Shown here in pieces: positions 44,114 through 55,126 of a DNA stretch of 64,000 nucleotides. Positions within the stretch are counted from its first letter, which is position 1; the number at the start of each line of letters is the position of its first letter. This DNA is from Lomentospora prolificans (taxonomy: Eukaryota > Ascomycota > Sordariomycetes > Microascales > Microascaceae). The stretch lies in the NCBI GenBank assembly GCA_029532625.1, contig JARFXM010000006.1:2170001-2234000 (forward strand), in the 5' to 3' direction. Below the pieces are notes generated by a model. The model searched no databases, was not told the origin of the DNA, and worked only from the letters and a program-made list of their open reading frames with translations. Position numbers and translations under genes: made by a program.

Positions 44114-45498
44114 GAGAGTTAGAATCTCCGTTTTGAACTTTCTTCCTCGTTCCCTAATCACTTTATAATGGTCAATATGTAACGATGCCTCCTTCCATCC
44201 ACCTCCCAATCACCCCCACAAAACCACCGAATCCCCCGCACGCAGGTCGAGAATATCCTCAAAAATGAAGTCGGATAGGAGTTTAAGAAGTTCTATTAAA
44301 TCATACCCATTTCCCCTTTTGACATTCTTCGGCCGCCTATATCTTCTTGTTATGCCTGCTGAGCCTGAGGACGGAAAAGGTAGATGGGTTGTATGTTCAG
44401 TTCCGTTTTATTACTCTCTTTAATTTTTTTTGATGACCCGAGACACTCGGAAATCCCTTGTCCCAAATTTCCCGCTCATAGCCAGTTTTACGCTCGTAGC
44501 TACTACCCAGTCTCCATGGTCGGTTTCAAAGCTGTATAAATTGCATTGGGAGGAAATATAGATGGTACCCACGAGGGAAGGTGCCTGGTAACTAGACATA
44601 TCACCCGAACCTCTCAGATTTTACACCCAAGGTGTTTGTTCCCCTGAACCGACAAGATCGTTGATTGATGTATTGCCAGTTTTAATCTGCAGGTAATACT
44701 ACCAGGGACCCTGCCTCACTCTGGGCGTCCGTCGCGTGGATGATGTTCAATGTACTGGGCCAGAAAAAAGCAGCCCAGATGCATGCCTTTCTAATCACCA
44801 TCTTCGTCAAGCTTCAATGGTTTACTCTTTCCGATAGTCAGCTGTCATTTCCCCGACTGCCAACCGTAACGGCCCGGAGAGGGGAGAAGAAGCCTGGACC
44901 AACCAGGGTCGTGGTTGGACTGGTGACGAACATGAGGTGTTTGTCCTGAGGTCATCCATAGGAGAAACCAGGGTACTTCCAAATTTAGTGGCCTGTGGTC
45001 GGCTGTTAGCGTACCGCCGTGCTGCTGGAGGCGTTCCCAGCTGGCGCAGCGGAACAAATATGAGGAGCTCGAGACCTCAATACATGTACATATTCACTTG
45101 TACCCTGCAATTATTCTTGAGCATTATCCTAAATCCCCAAAGTCCCTCCTTCGACCTTGTGAGGAAACCAACCTCTCGTAATAATTCAACGCACCCTCCT
45201 TACAACCTCTATCCCGCAAGACCCCGTCTGATTTAATATACGAAGATACAAGTTCTCCCTGCAGTTGCCGCTATCTGACTGCCCCGGATTTTGCAACCAG
45301 TTATTTGATTCCCCCTGTCCCGCTTTATACTTTTTTGTGATGACCTATTCTTCTTGGTGACGAAACCACGAACACGCCGTCCCAATCCCGCTCGAACCGA
45401 CCACGACAACCCACTCGTTCGACCTACTTGAGCGTCTATCCTCACCAACCCAGTATTTCAGAACGTCGAAGCCCCCTCGTGAACTATCAATTGGCAGG
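44114..45498. other. Intergenic between alpha-tubulin and EDE1
   Basis: No gene found. The distal part (from about 45100) is pyrimidine-rich and likely the promoter and leader of EDE1. Small frames do not show coding character. Confidence 0.5.
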
Positions 45499-48400
45499 AT
45501 GTCGGGGGAGTCTTCGGCCATCGATCCCACGCAGAACCTGAGCCTGACGCCGGAGGAGAAGCGTCTATACGGGCAGCTGTTTCGTCAGGCCGATTTCGAT
45601 AATGTCGGCGTCGTAACGGGCGAGATCGCTGTGACCTTCTTCGAGAAGACAAGACTGGATAGGACAATTCTTGGAAAGGTAGGCATACCCGCTATGCAAA
45701 GAATAGTCATTGGTTTCGTCAGCGCTGCCTAGTTCTGGAGCGCTGTTCTTTCCACGTAACGCTTCGCTCAGGCTCGCTAACTGCAGGGCTTCTTGGATTC
45801 TAGATTTGGCAAATCTCAGATACTGAGAATCGGGGATTCCTCACTCCTGCTGGCTTCTCCGTCGCTCTACGACTTCTCGGCCATGCCCAAGCGGGTCGCG
45901 ATCCCACTCCAGAACTCGCTCGCCAAAGTGGCCCTCTCCCCCACTTTGACGGCGTTGCCATACCGACTCCCGCATCACCACCCCCTCCCGCATCTATCCA
46001 ACCCCAGGGGACCGGAACGGGCCCCGTTAGGATTCCTCCTCTGATACCCGATAAAGCCGCCCAGTATGCGAGCATCTTTGAGAGACAGCCCCTCATCGCC
46101 GGCAACCTGCTGCCTGGTGACCAGGCCAAACAGATCTTTGAGAGGTCTAGCCTGCCGAACGAGATTCTCAGCGTTGTGTGGCAGCTAGTCGATACGGAGC
46201 AGCGCGGTGCCCTTATTGTCTCCGAGTTCATAATCGCCATGCATCTCCTCAATGCCATGAAGGTCGGAGCCCTCAAAAGTCTGCCTTCCAGCCTTCCACC
46301 TGCACTCATTGAAGCTGCCAACCGCCGTGGACCTGCTCCGCGCCAGTCTCCCACCACAACCGGGACTCTCTCCGCCATCCCCAGGCAACTCAGCGGCTCT
46401 ACCCAGATGCGCACGGGCAGCCCCCTTGGTCGCTCTCCTCCGCCTCAAGTAGCGCGTTCGGCCGTCAACGTTGGTTGGGCGATCACACCGGCTGAAAAGG
46501 CCAAGTTTGATACCATTTATGACGATCTTGACAAGACGAAGCGGGGATACATCACTGGCGAGGAAGCCGTACCCTTCTTCAGCCAGTCTAATCTGAACCC
46601 GACCACGCTTGCCCAGATCTGGGATCTTGCCGATATCAACTCTCAGGGTGTCCTAAGCAGAGATGAGTTCGCTGTTGCTATGTATCTCATTCGCCAACAG
46701 CGAGCGAATCGTGATGGCACTGCTGTCCTACCCGCCACACTTCCCCCAAGTTTGGTTCCCCCCAGCATGCGCAACCAGGTTAGGCCAACGACCGCTAACT
46801 CCGCCTTCGACGCCCCGATTCCCCAGCCTCAACCCCCAACCCAGAAGTCTGCTCTTGATGACCTCTTCGAGCTCGACGGCCCCGTCGCTTCAATGCAGGC
46901 GCCTCTGCCGACCGGCGGTTCCGCCGCCAGCGACCCGTTTAGTACCGGCCCTGCCAATGCCACGCCCGCTTCTCCCGTGAGGGCGTCACCTACTGCTAGC
47001 CAATTTAGGCCATTTGTGCCCTCGTCTTCTTTCGGAAGGGGCCTTACGCAGCAGCCGCAGCATACAGGCGATTCTAAGCAAGGCGGTTCCGCTGCGGATG
47101 ACCTCCTCGGTGATGCTGATCCCGAGATCAGCTCCAAGCTGACTAACGAGACGACCGAGCTTGCCAACATCTCGAACCAGATTGGCACCCTTACGAAACA
47201 GATGACGAACCTCCAGACCCAACGGTCCACTACCCAGCATGACTTGACTCAGGCCAGCCAGCAGAAAAAGAACTTTGAGCAGCGACTTACTCAACTTCGC
47301 ACTATGTACGAGAAAGAGGCTAGCGATGTTCGGGCGCTTGAGGAACAGCTCAACACAGCCAAGGCCGACACGAGGAAGCTCCAGGCCGAGTGCATGTCTC
47401 TGGAGGGAACTTACCATGATCTAGCTTCCCAAAAGCAGCAGGTCGTCACCGCGCTCCAGGCAGATCAACAGGAAAATGCTAGCCTTAAGGAGAAAATTCG
47501 AACCCTCAACTCCGAGATCGCACAACTCAAACCCCAGATTGAGAAGCTGAAGTCTGAGGCCCGCCAGCAAAAGGGTCTTGTTGCTATCAACAAGAAGCAG
47601 CTGTCTACCAACGAGAGTGAGCGAGATAGGCTCAAGTCGGAGATCGAAGACCTGTCTAAGGGGGGGGAGGAACTCCCTCGGCAGATGACTGGTAGCTCTC
47701 TGCAGTCGGGCCCTGCAGGCATCTCCAGCCCCACCCCGTCCGCCGGCAGCGGGAACAACCCCTTCTTCAAAAGGACTGCTAGCACTGACATGATTGGCGC
47801 TTTCGCCTCCCCTCCCATGAAGGCGTCGGACAAGTCCTTTGACGACATCTTTGGCTCGCCGTTCCCTCAGGCGTCCGCTACGCCACCCGCTGCCGTCCAT
47901 CACACTGGCAATTCGACGGCAAGTGGTGCCTCCTTTGGCACTCCTACCGTCTCTACGCCCAATGTTAGCCGCCAGACTACCTTGAACGTCGAGCCTCCTC
48001 CGCCGCCGGAGTCCCGCCAGATAAGCTCCAGCTTCCTTCCCCTGAAGGATGCTAGCGAGTCTCTATCGTCATCCCGTCAAGTATCACCACCCCTGTCTCG
48101 TACCGGAGATGAGAAGGGAGGAGCTGCTTCTCCTGTTCCCGCACCAAACGTAGGCGCATTCTCACCTTTGGAACCCGCCAATACCGGCACCAGCAATATA
48201 TCTGCTGCCACGGAGGCCAAGCCCGCCACCACCGGTGACTCGGCCAACGGTCTAGCCATCTCTTCTAATGCTCCTGCTGCCGCCGCCGCTACAGAGACTG
48301 AGGAGAAGCCCGCGGAACCTTCCGTCAGGGACTCTGACCCTTTCGCTTCTATGGATCAGGCGAAGGCTAAGGCCGAGTTTGACAGTGCGTTTGCCAGCTT

Positions 48401-49588
48401 CACCAAAATCCACAAGACCCAAGACAAGGCGAAGGACGACGGCAACGTCTTCACAAGCTTCAACACCGAGTTCCCTCCCATTTCGGAATTAGAGCGTGAT
48501 GAGTCGGAGTCTGATAGCGAGACGGGGTTCGACGACGACTTTGCGCCGTCGTCTCCAAAGGGAAAGGATAGCCAGGTGACGGTGAAGGATACTCCTGTGT
48601 CTCCCGCCCCCGCTGTAGGCAAACCTGAGTCTCCTGTAGCTACGACGACAGCCTTTGGCGATGATGCGGTGGATAAGACGCCCGCGCCCACCAACAATAG
48701 GTAGACCTTCCCATCCGGTCCTAGGAGTCTTTGACCCCTCATGCTTTATGTTCTTTCATCGTACCACATCTACATCATAGCGATAGCACATGTGCCATTG
48801 TTGTGTTTATATGCCTTGCTTAATACAGACATTTTCTAACCTTTCGTAATAACGACAGTGCCGCGGACAACTTCTTCGACTCTCCTCTAGACACCACCCC
48901 AACAGCAGTGACCACCGCCCCTGCGCCTCAGGCTTCCACCAGCTCTACGACCGCCAAGACCCCTTTCGACTCTGACTCAGATGATGACTTTTCCGGCCTT
49001 GAAGATGCTAAGGAGGGCTCGGCCGATGACGACTTTGCCAACATTTCGAGGTCTGGACTTGATGAGTTCAACTCCGTCTTCGATAGCAGCCCTCCCGCAA
49101 GCCAGGCCAAGACCGAGTCCACGGCCTTTGGCGGCGGCGAGAGCAGCTTCGATTTTGGCACAGTGTCCACCAACTCTCTCGCCGGCTGTAACAACACCAC
49201 CCCCACGGCGGTCACCACGAGCGGATCAGCAGCCGTTCCCGCCACCACTACCACTGCGGCTGGCATCTCGGCCTCGGATGCTCAGGACTGGGACGCCATG
49301 TTCTCGAATCTAGATTCGGCGGGAAGCGATTCGCCCAAGACGGCCGAGGCACCCAAGGACGCCGCTGCCGCCAGGCCAGACCTGAGCAGGACCGAGACGG
49401 GTGATGACCCGCTACTCAAGAACTTAACCAGCATGGGATACTCGAGGGCGGATGCGCTGTCGGCACTGGAGAAGTACGATTACGACATTGACAGGGTGAG
49501 TATTCCGTCATTCCGGCGGTAGAGCCAAACGACCCTGTCGCTAACTGTTAATATCTAGGCTGCCAACTTCCTTGCTAGCTCGTCATAA
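45499..49588 (+). CDS. Ede1-like EH-domain endocytic scaffold
   Basis: An early endocytic scaffold (yeast Ede1, human Eps15) of 1247 residues. Exons are 45499-45678, 45804-48700, 48859-49495 and 49559-49588. Three EH domains lie at about residues 15-110 (IWQISDTENRGFLTPAGFS across the first junction), 145-235 (VVWQLVDTEQRGALIVSEF) and 282-380 (IWDLADINSQGVLSRDEF). Each should bind NPF peptides. A coiled coil (about 480-650) mediates oligomerisation. A long disordered region with DPF/NPF-like motifs follows. The C-terminal UBA domain (about 1195-1247, LLKNLTSMGYSRADALSALE) is completed only by splicing to the last 30-nt exon, AANFLASSS. Without that splice the frame runs to a stop at 49520-49522. 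Length and order match Ede1. Confidence 0.93.
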
Positions 49589-50239
49589 TTCGGTTGTGGG
49601 CGGCTAGGCATGTGTCTGTGGTTGTGTGTGTGTGTAATTCGCAAGACCTTTTGTTGTTTTGTTTACTTTGTCTATGACCCCAATCTTGTGTATGGAAGGG
49701 AGTTGAACGTCGTACTGCTAGCCCACTATTCTCAACAACACCCCGAAGAAGTTAAAGGAGGTTTCACTGCAAATGAGGAAGTGGGAAACAGTGCTTTCCC
49801 CCCCCCAACAGGTGGTTTCGGAAATGGTAATGCCCCGTTTGTGAATATGTTGTATAATGTCTTGTATTCTACTGTAGCGTAGCTGTGGAGAGGAGCCGCG
49901 AGTAGAACCGCGTATTCCCCATAATATTGTCCCATGCTGTTCAAGGGTTCTCAACGTTGGCGAAATGTTCACGAGCTGCGAGTCAAGAAGGAAGGTACAT
50001 ATATTCATCTTTCTCAAAAACATTCCTGGTTTATTTCCCATTTCGCCGTAAGCTACGATTCGAATCACAACTGAAAGAAGGAGACATCGGAAGCCCAAAA
50101 AACACCTACAAGATGACCATCCCAAACCGCCCCAAAGAAATAAGAAGAAAAGCAAATCCCGACTTCATGATCTAACGGGAAAAAAAGGAAAAAAATAATA
50201 ATAATAAATATTCCCTTTCTACCCTCTTTCCAGGCCCTT
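49589..50239. other. Convergent intergenic, 3' flanks
   Basis: 3' flanks of EDE1 and SEC6. A TGTG-repeat near 49620, a C run near 49799 and an AAT/A-rich stretch near 50180-50210 are the only features. Confidence 0.5.
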
Positions 50240-52492
50240 CTATTTCACCTTGCCCATTATCGTCTCGGGACCCCTCACGACGTCGATCCTCGCCGCGCGG
50301 GCCTTGACACTATTCAGCATGCTCCTCTCGAAGTCGTCCCGCGACCTCAGCACGGCCTCGACCCAGCTAATCTGCAGGTCCCAGTAGGCCGTCTTGAAGG
50401 CCTCAAAGGCGTTGGGGACCTCCTCCTTGGGGGCGGTCAGGAGCTGCAGGAAGGGTTCGGTGACGCGCCAGGTCTGTTTAATGGAGTCGGCTACGTCGGG
50501 GTTGGGCAGGCCGTCAAAGTACTCAAAGGCGGTCTGGACGTCGTTGAAGATCTTGTCCTGGAAGGGGTCAGCGCGGCGGAACTTGGCGCCCTTGTTGCGG
50601 ACGGAGGAGAGGTAGGCGATGAGGAGCTCGTCGGCGAAGATCTCGATGAAGATGTCGACGAGAGACTGGTTGAGGACCTGGCGGTAGTCCCCAATGTATT
50701 CGTCAAAGGTGACGACCATTTGCTTCATGGCGGTGGCCGAGTACCACTTTGGGGTGAAGTAGTCGGGGAGGACGGGCGCGAAGTCGACGGCGAAGATGAG
50801 CTGGGCAAACTTAGTTATGCACCAGGTGGAGAAGTCGACGTAGCCGTCGCGAAGAGCACCGAGTTCGGCCTCGGCACGCTCCATGTACTGCGGTGTGACG
50901 ATAGGTTCGAGCTTCTGCACGAAGCTGGAGAGGTATCCGAAGCGGTTCTCGTCCTCGTTGTCGTCGATGCAGGCAATTTGGTCGTTGGCCGTGGCGACGA
51001 GCCAGTCCTGAAGGGACTGGAAGCCATCAAGGTTCTCCGGATTCGCGGTTTCGTAGCGAGTGGCTTCCTCTTCGAGCATCTTTTGCCAGGACTGCTGTCG
51101 GGAGCGGAGGCGCTGGAGCATGGCATCGATGACGCCTTCCACGACGTCGGCACGCTGAGAGTTAGCAGCCACGTCGATCTGCTCGCGCATCATGCGCCAC
51201 AAGTCAACAAGATTGCGGGTACGGAAGTAGCCGTACTCGTCTTGGTCGAGGTTGGAGCCTTCGACGTTTCGCTCGGCAAAGTCCTTTTGCTCCGACTTGA
51301 AGATGCGCTCGATCCACTCGTCGAGGTACTTGATGATGAGCTGTCGGAAGTCACGCACGAGTTCAGCCTCACGGTCGTCAATAATGTGAGGCTTCAGCTC
51401 ATCTTGCTTGAAACCAAGCTTGGTCATCTTCTTGTAATACTTTTCGGGCCAGCCGACGATCTCGAGGGTTGTGGCTGAGCTCGTGTCTGGGTCGTCTATC
51501 ACGCCCACGAGGGTGTCGTGCATAAGTTTATGATAGACGTTGCCGTACATTTTGAGAATCTTCCACTTCTTGGGCATCAGTGGTGACATTCCGATCTTGA
51601 CGGCGTTGAGATCGTTGAAGTACCACTTCATCGTCTTCTCGAGCTTGGTGGGATCCTCGAGGAACTGCTGCTTCGCCTCGGCGAACTGCTGCTCGGCGCT
51701 CAGCCGTATGGCTTCAAGAAACTTTTCCTTGTAACCGCGAACTTGCTTTGCGCCGTCCGTGATTCCCTGAAAACGGGCCGCCATCTCTTTATGGTCCTTG
51801 AGCGCCTGTTGTAGCGCCAGCACCTTTTGGTCGCTCTTCTCTTCCGCTTCCATCACCACAGCAAAGCGCACCACAAGTCCATTATTGCCATTGACGACTA
51901 GGTTAATCAGGTTGAGCGCTAGCAGACCAACATGTTCGTCGAACCAGTCAATCATGTCGTCCAGCCTCTCAAAGTAGTCCTCTAGGGTCGACTGCAGGCT
52001 CGGATCGTCCGCCTTTTGTATTTGCTCCATCGCATCATCTCTTATATTCCTCAATTGCGTAAGCTCATAATGTGTCGGTAATAAGTTTGGCATATTCTCC
52101 CTGTCCGCGTCGTCCTCCTTCAGCATGCCCTCGACAGTGTTTAATCGTTCGTTAAAGGTCTCGAGGTTCTTCCTCATGGTCTCAACGGCGCCGAAATTCC
52201 GGTGAGCCTGTGAGACAAAGTTTATAGTGCCAATGTCCTTTATTATGTTTTGAGACTCGGAGCACAATTTGTCAATCTTCATCATCTCCTCCTTGATCTG
52301 TTGGACCGTCTTGAGGCCATCAGTCAGGCCCGTCATGCCGCTCTGGGTGGTCTCTAGCTGCTCGCGCAGGCCGCTGCGCAACCGATCATCGACAGTTGCC
52401 TTCTTGCGGGCGAATTCCTGCTTTAAAGCTGGTATTTTATCGAGGTCTTCCGGGTGGCGGAGGAGCTCCGCGAGTGTGGGCACGGAGTCCAT
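50240..52492 (-). CDS. SEC6: Exocyst subunit Sec6
   Basis: A core subunit of the exocyst, which tethers secretory vesicles at sites of polarised growth such as hyphal tips. The intronless frame encodes 750 residues, close to yeast and animal Sec6/EXOC3. An N-terminal coiled-coil region (about 20-135: QEFARKKATVDDRLRSGL; LTDGLKTVQQIKEEMMKID) joins the CorEx bundle. It is followed by the helical Sec6 domain from about residue 190 (YFERLDDMIDWFDEHVGLLA) to the C-terminus. Segments such as NLVDLWRMMREQIDVAAN and ADELLIAYLSSVRNKGAKFR are typical of the family. The ATG at 52492 is well placed. It is convergent with EDE1, another membrane-traffic gene, but no functional link is implied. Confidence 0.96.
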   Translation of the reverse strand: MDSVPTLAELLRHPEDLDKIPALKQEFARKKATVDDRLRSGLREQLETTQSGMTGLTDGLKTVQQIKEEMMKIDKLCSESQNIIKDIGTINFVSQAHRNFGAVETMRKNLETFNERLNTVEGMLKEDDADRENMPNLLPTHYELTQLRNIRDDAMEQIQKADDPSLQSTLEDYFERLDDMIDWFDEHVGLLALNLINLVVNGNNGLVVRFAVVMEAEEKSDQKVLALQQALKDHKEMAARFQGITDGAKQVRGYKEKFLEAIRLSAEQQFAEAKQQFLEDPTKLEKTMKWYFNDLNAVKIGMSPLMPKKWKILKMYGNVYHKLMHDTLVGVIDDPDTSSATTLEIVGWPEKYYKKMTKLGFKQDELKPHIIDDREAELVRDFRQLIIKYLDEWIERIFKSEQKDFAERNVEGSNLDQDEYGYFRTRNLVDLWRMMREQIDVAANSQRADVVEGVIDAMLQRLRSRQQSWQKMLEEEATRYETANPENLDGFQSLQDWLVATANDQIACIDDNEDENRFGYLSSFVQKLEPIVTPQYMERAEAELGALRDGYVDFSTWCITKFAQLIFAVDFAPVLPDYFTPKWYSATAMKQMVVTFDEYIGDYRQVLNQSLVDIFIEIFADELLIAYLSSVRNKGAKFRRADPFQDKIFNDVQTAFEYFDGLPNPDVADSIKQTWRVTEPFLQLLTAPKEEVPNAFEAFKTAYWDLQISWVEAVLRSRDDFERSMLNSVKARAARIDVVRGPETIMGKVK

Positions 52493-54043
52493 GGGAGGCG
52501 GTCGAGTGCGTCGTGGGGCGCGATGGTTCGAAGGGAATGTGCTATGGGTCGGTTGCGCACCGGGGCCGGGGCATTGTCGAGCCCCTTGAGAACGGGGTAT
52601 GAGTTAGAATTCGAAAATCAATAGAAAATAAGCACAAAGAAAGCTCGCTACGATGCTTGTCTTGTTATACTCCCGTGTGCGACAATGCAGACAGAGGCCG
52701 GTATTGGAGAGGTATGGTTAACGCTTTGAAACACGTGACTAGATATCCGGGGAGCCAGGTACTATTATCGATAAGAGCTCCCAGAATAAAACAGTTCCCC
52801 AAGGTCCAGATCCACACAGACACCCATTTACAACGTCATGGCGCAGACCTGGTATTAATCAAAATATAGTTTTTATCTATCCAGGCTACGGTACATGATG
52901 GCAGTTAGGGCTGAGTGGCAAGTGAATACCGTACCCCAGTCCTCACTGTAAAGTCATCTGTGTAGTCTAAGCCAGCCGTCACGGCCAACAACCTGGACGA
53001 GGCCAGCTCCGTGCTGGATGCTCCTTCTATAACTTTTTCCTGGGACTCCCATAATATATTTATATATGCGAACCCGGAAAGACCTTCTAACCGAGCAGGT
53101 CAAGCACCATAAACTGCGACCGGAACCCTAGTGGGTATCCGGAGCTCTCAAAAAGGCCAGAAAACCAAGCTCTGGTTGAGTTTTCGGAGTGATTGCGAGG
53201 ACGCCGGTGGTTCGAAAAACCCCGACGAGCAAGTGATTCTTTTTTGGCATTCGTCACAGGCTCTAATCAAGTGGGTGAATGAAACCAGAGTCCTATTCTG
53301 CATTCATACATCAGAACTCTTACAGCATCGAGCCTTCGCGAGATCAGGCATGCAAACGGTTTTACCCTTTCTACTCAATGTCAAGTCCGCTCGGAGCTTC
53401 AATATATCATATCTATTTCCAGATTTGTAGATCACGGTGTGGGATCATTGGCTCATGAAAGCTAAACGTGCAACACGTCTGGCTTGGCGGCCGAGCTCTT
53501 CCAGGGGCCCCAGCTTTCTTGGTTACTTCCCTCCTGGATGGGACGGGGGACTTATGGAACGGCCATCCCGTAGCTGGCCCGAGCCAACGCGCCTGCAATG
53601 AAGGATATCCTTACCTTTCACGCCGCGATTCTGATGTTCCCCGCCCAAGACATGTCGGGCTTATACATTAAGTCCAAGTTGTGGTCATCCGAGGATGCGG
53701 GTAGCCTCCAAATAGTCTCCGTTGAGCTCGGAGATGATATCATTAGCTTCGGGAAGTCTTTCCCTTGGCTTCCGCCTCGCTCTCTTCAGTTATGCGAGAG
53801 TCTGAGCATTGGACTCCGCTTGCCATTGATGGTAGACGGAAAGTTAGTGAGGAGCGGACGTTTCTACTTTCGCGTAGGTGTGTGCGTTGATTGTAAGGAG
53901 GTAGGAAGCAGGTGGAGTGAAATGCGCGATAGACGAAAAGGGAAGGATGGAGGTAAAAGGTCGAGCACTGCGTTTCCCTCCAGGGAAAAAGTAGAGAAGA
54001 ACATGCTCATATACTTCAAATAAAAGAAATTTAATGGTATCTA
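52493..54043. other. Intergenic with one doubtful small ORF
   Basis: The proximal part is the SEC6 promoter. A 141-codon open frame with an ATG at 53598 and a stop at 54023 on the plus strand is the only candidate. Its product has no recognisable domain and a Lys/Arg-rich end, so I do not call it a gene. An AT-rich patch (TATATTTATATATG) is near 53060. Confidence 0.45.
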
Positions 54044-55126
54044 TTACTTCTTTGCCTTCTCTTCCGCCCTCCTCTTCAACTCCTCCACCACCGATGCCCT
54101 AATAACCTCATCATGATTCGACACCGGCTCAAACCCCAGCCTCTCCTTCGCCTTGGTATAGCTATACGTATGATCCTCCAACGCAAAGGTCAACGCCGTA
54201 CTACTCGCGCTCGGTGGCGGCTCCACCGTCCCCAGCGTAAAGATATAAAACAACCACTGCACAAGCCCAATCAGCAGGCGCGCCAACCAAGCCGGGACCC
54301 TTATCAACTCGTCGTCCACGCTCCTCCCCCTTGCCGCGCTCCAAAACAGCGCCGCATGCGGCCAAAACAACTTGGGCTCCCCATCGGTAATGTTGAAGGC
54401 CTCGCCCGCAACTTTGCCCCTCGCGCGGGCCGGGTCGACGAGGGCTTTGGCGGCGAGCATGTGCGCAGCTGCCGCGTTGTCGACGGAGATTACGGAGACC
54501 TTATTTTTGCCAGGGCCGAGCTGGAAGAGCGGGCGGCTGCCGGCGCACATGTCCATGAGGATCTGGAGCTGCTGGGAGCAGCGCGCGCCGTACATGTGCG
54601 AGAGCCTCATACAGGCGGTGCTGAGGTCGGGTCCGTCGGCGGCGAGGACGATGGCGTCGGCGAGGGCTTTGGTCCTCGCGTAGGCCTCGTGGTAGTCGAC
54701 GCACGTGGGGTGCGCCTCGTCGACCATGACGTGCGGCGGGCCCTTGTAGATGTCGACGGACGAGCAGTGCACAAAGGCCCTGACGGAGGGGCAGGCCTCG
54801 GCGACGCGCAGCAGCACCTCGGTGCCCCGGACGTTGGTCTCGAAAAAGTCCCGCCGGCCCGTAGGGAAGGAGAAGTTGGGCGACGCGAGGTTCAGTACGG
54901 CGACGGGCTTCGCCTCGGAGAAGACGCGCTCCATGAGGGCCTGGTCCGCGATGCTACCCTGGGTGTAGTGGACTCCTTCGTGCCGGTTCCGCGTGCCGGC
55001 CGCGCGGTCGACGACGTATATGCGGCCGCATTCTGGGTCGGCGAGAAGGGCTTTTACGACGGCGTAGCCTAGGAAGCCGCAGCCGCCTGTGACGAGGACG
55101 GAGTCGAGGAGCGGTTTCTGTTGCAT
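54044..55126 (-). CDS. ERG26-like 3-beta-hydroxysteroid dehydrogenase
   Basis: An NAD(P)-dependent short-chain dehydrogenase of the 3-beta-HSD/NSDHL group, 360 residues, intronless. The Rossmann motif GGCGFLG is at residues 14-20, followed by VVD at 38-40. The catalytic serines are at S122-S123 (VHCSSVDIY) and the YxxxK pair is Y149/K153 in YARTKALAD. A hydrophobic helix (WLARLLIGLVQWLFYIFTLG, about 283-302) suggests ER or lipid-droplet association, as for sterol-4-alpha-carboxylate 3-dehydrogenases (Erg26). It departs from canonical Erg26 after the active site, where an R-P-A-G-I-F-G-type segment is replaced by RLSHMYGARC. It is therefore more likely a paralogue acting on another sterol or polycyclic substrate than the housekeeping enzyme. 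No biosynthetic cluster surrounds it. Confidence 0.8.
   Translation of the reverse strand: MQQKPLLDSVLVTGGCGFLGYAVVKALLADPECGRIYVVDRAAGTRNRHEGVHYTQGSIADQALMERVFSEAKPVAVLNLASPNFSFPTGRRDFFETNVRGTEVLLRVAEACPSVRAFVHCSSVDIYKGPPHVMVDEAHPTCVDYHEAYARTKALADAIVLAADGPDLSTACMRLSHMYGARCSQQLQILMDMCAGSRPLFQLGPGKNKVSVISVDNAAAAHMLAAKALVDPARARGKVAGEAFNITDGEPKLFWPHAALFWSAARGRSVDDELIRVPAWLARLLIGLVQWLFYIFTLGTVEPPPSASSTALTFALEDHTYSYTKAKERLGFEPVSNHDEVIRASVVEELKRRAEEKAKK

Noticed and set aside
53598..54023. 141-codon ATG-started frame between SEC6 and the ERG26-like gene
   Set aside because: No recognisable motif; plausible by chance in this length of sequence. It is mentioned in the intergenic entry but not called a gene.
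54113..55072. 319-codon plus-strand frame opposite the ERG26-like gene
   Set aside because: It is an antisense shadow of GC-rich codons; the minus strand carries intact catalytic motifs.
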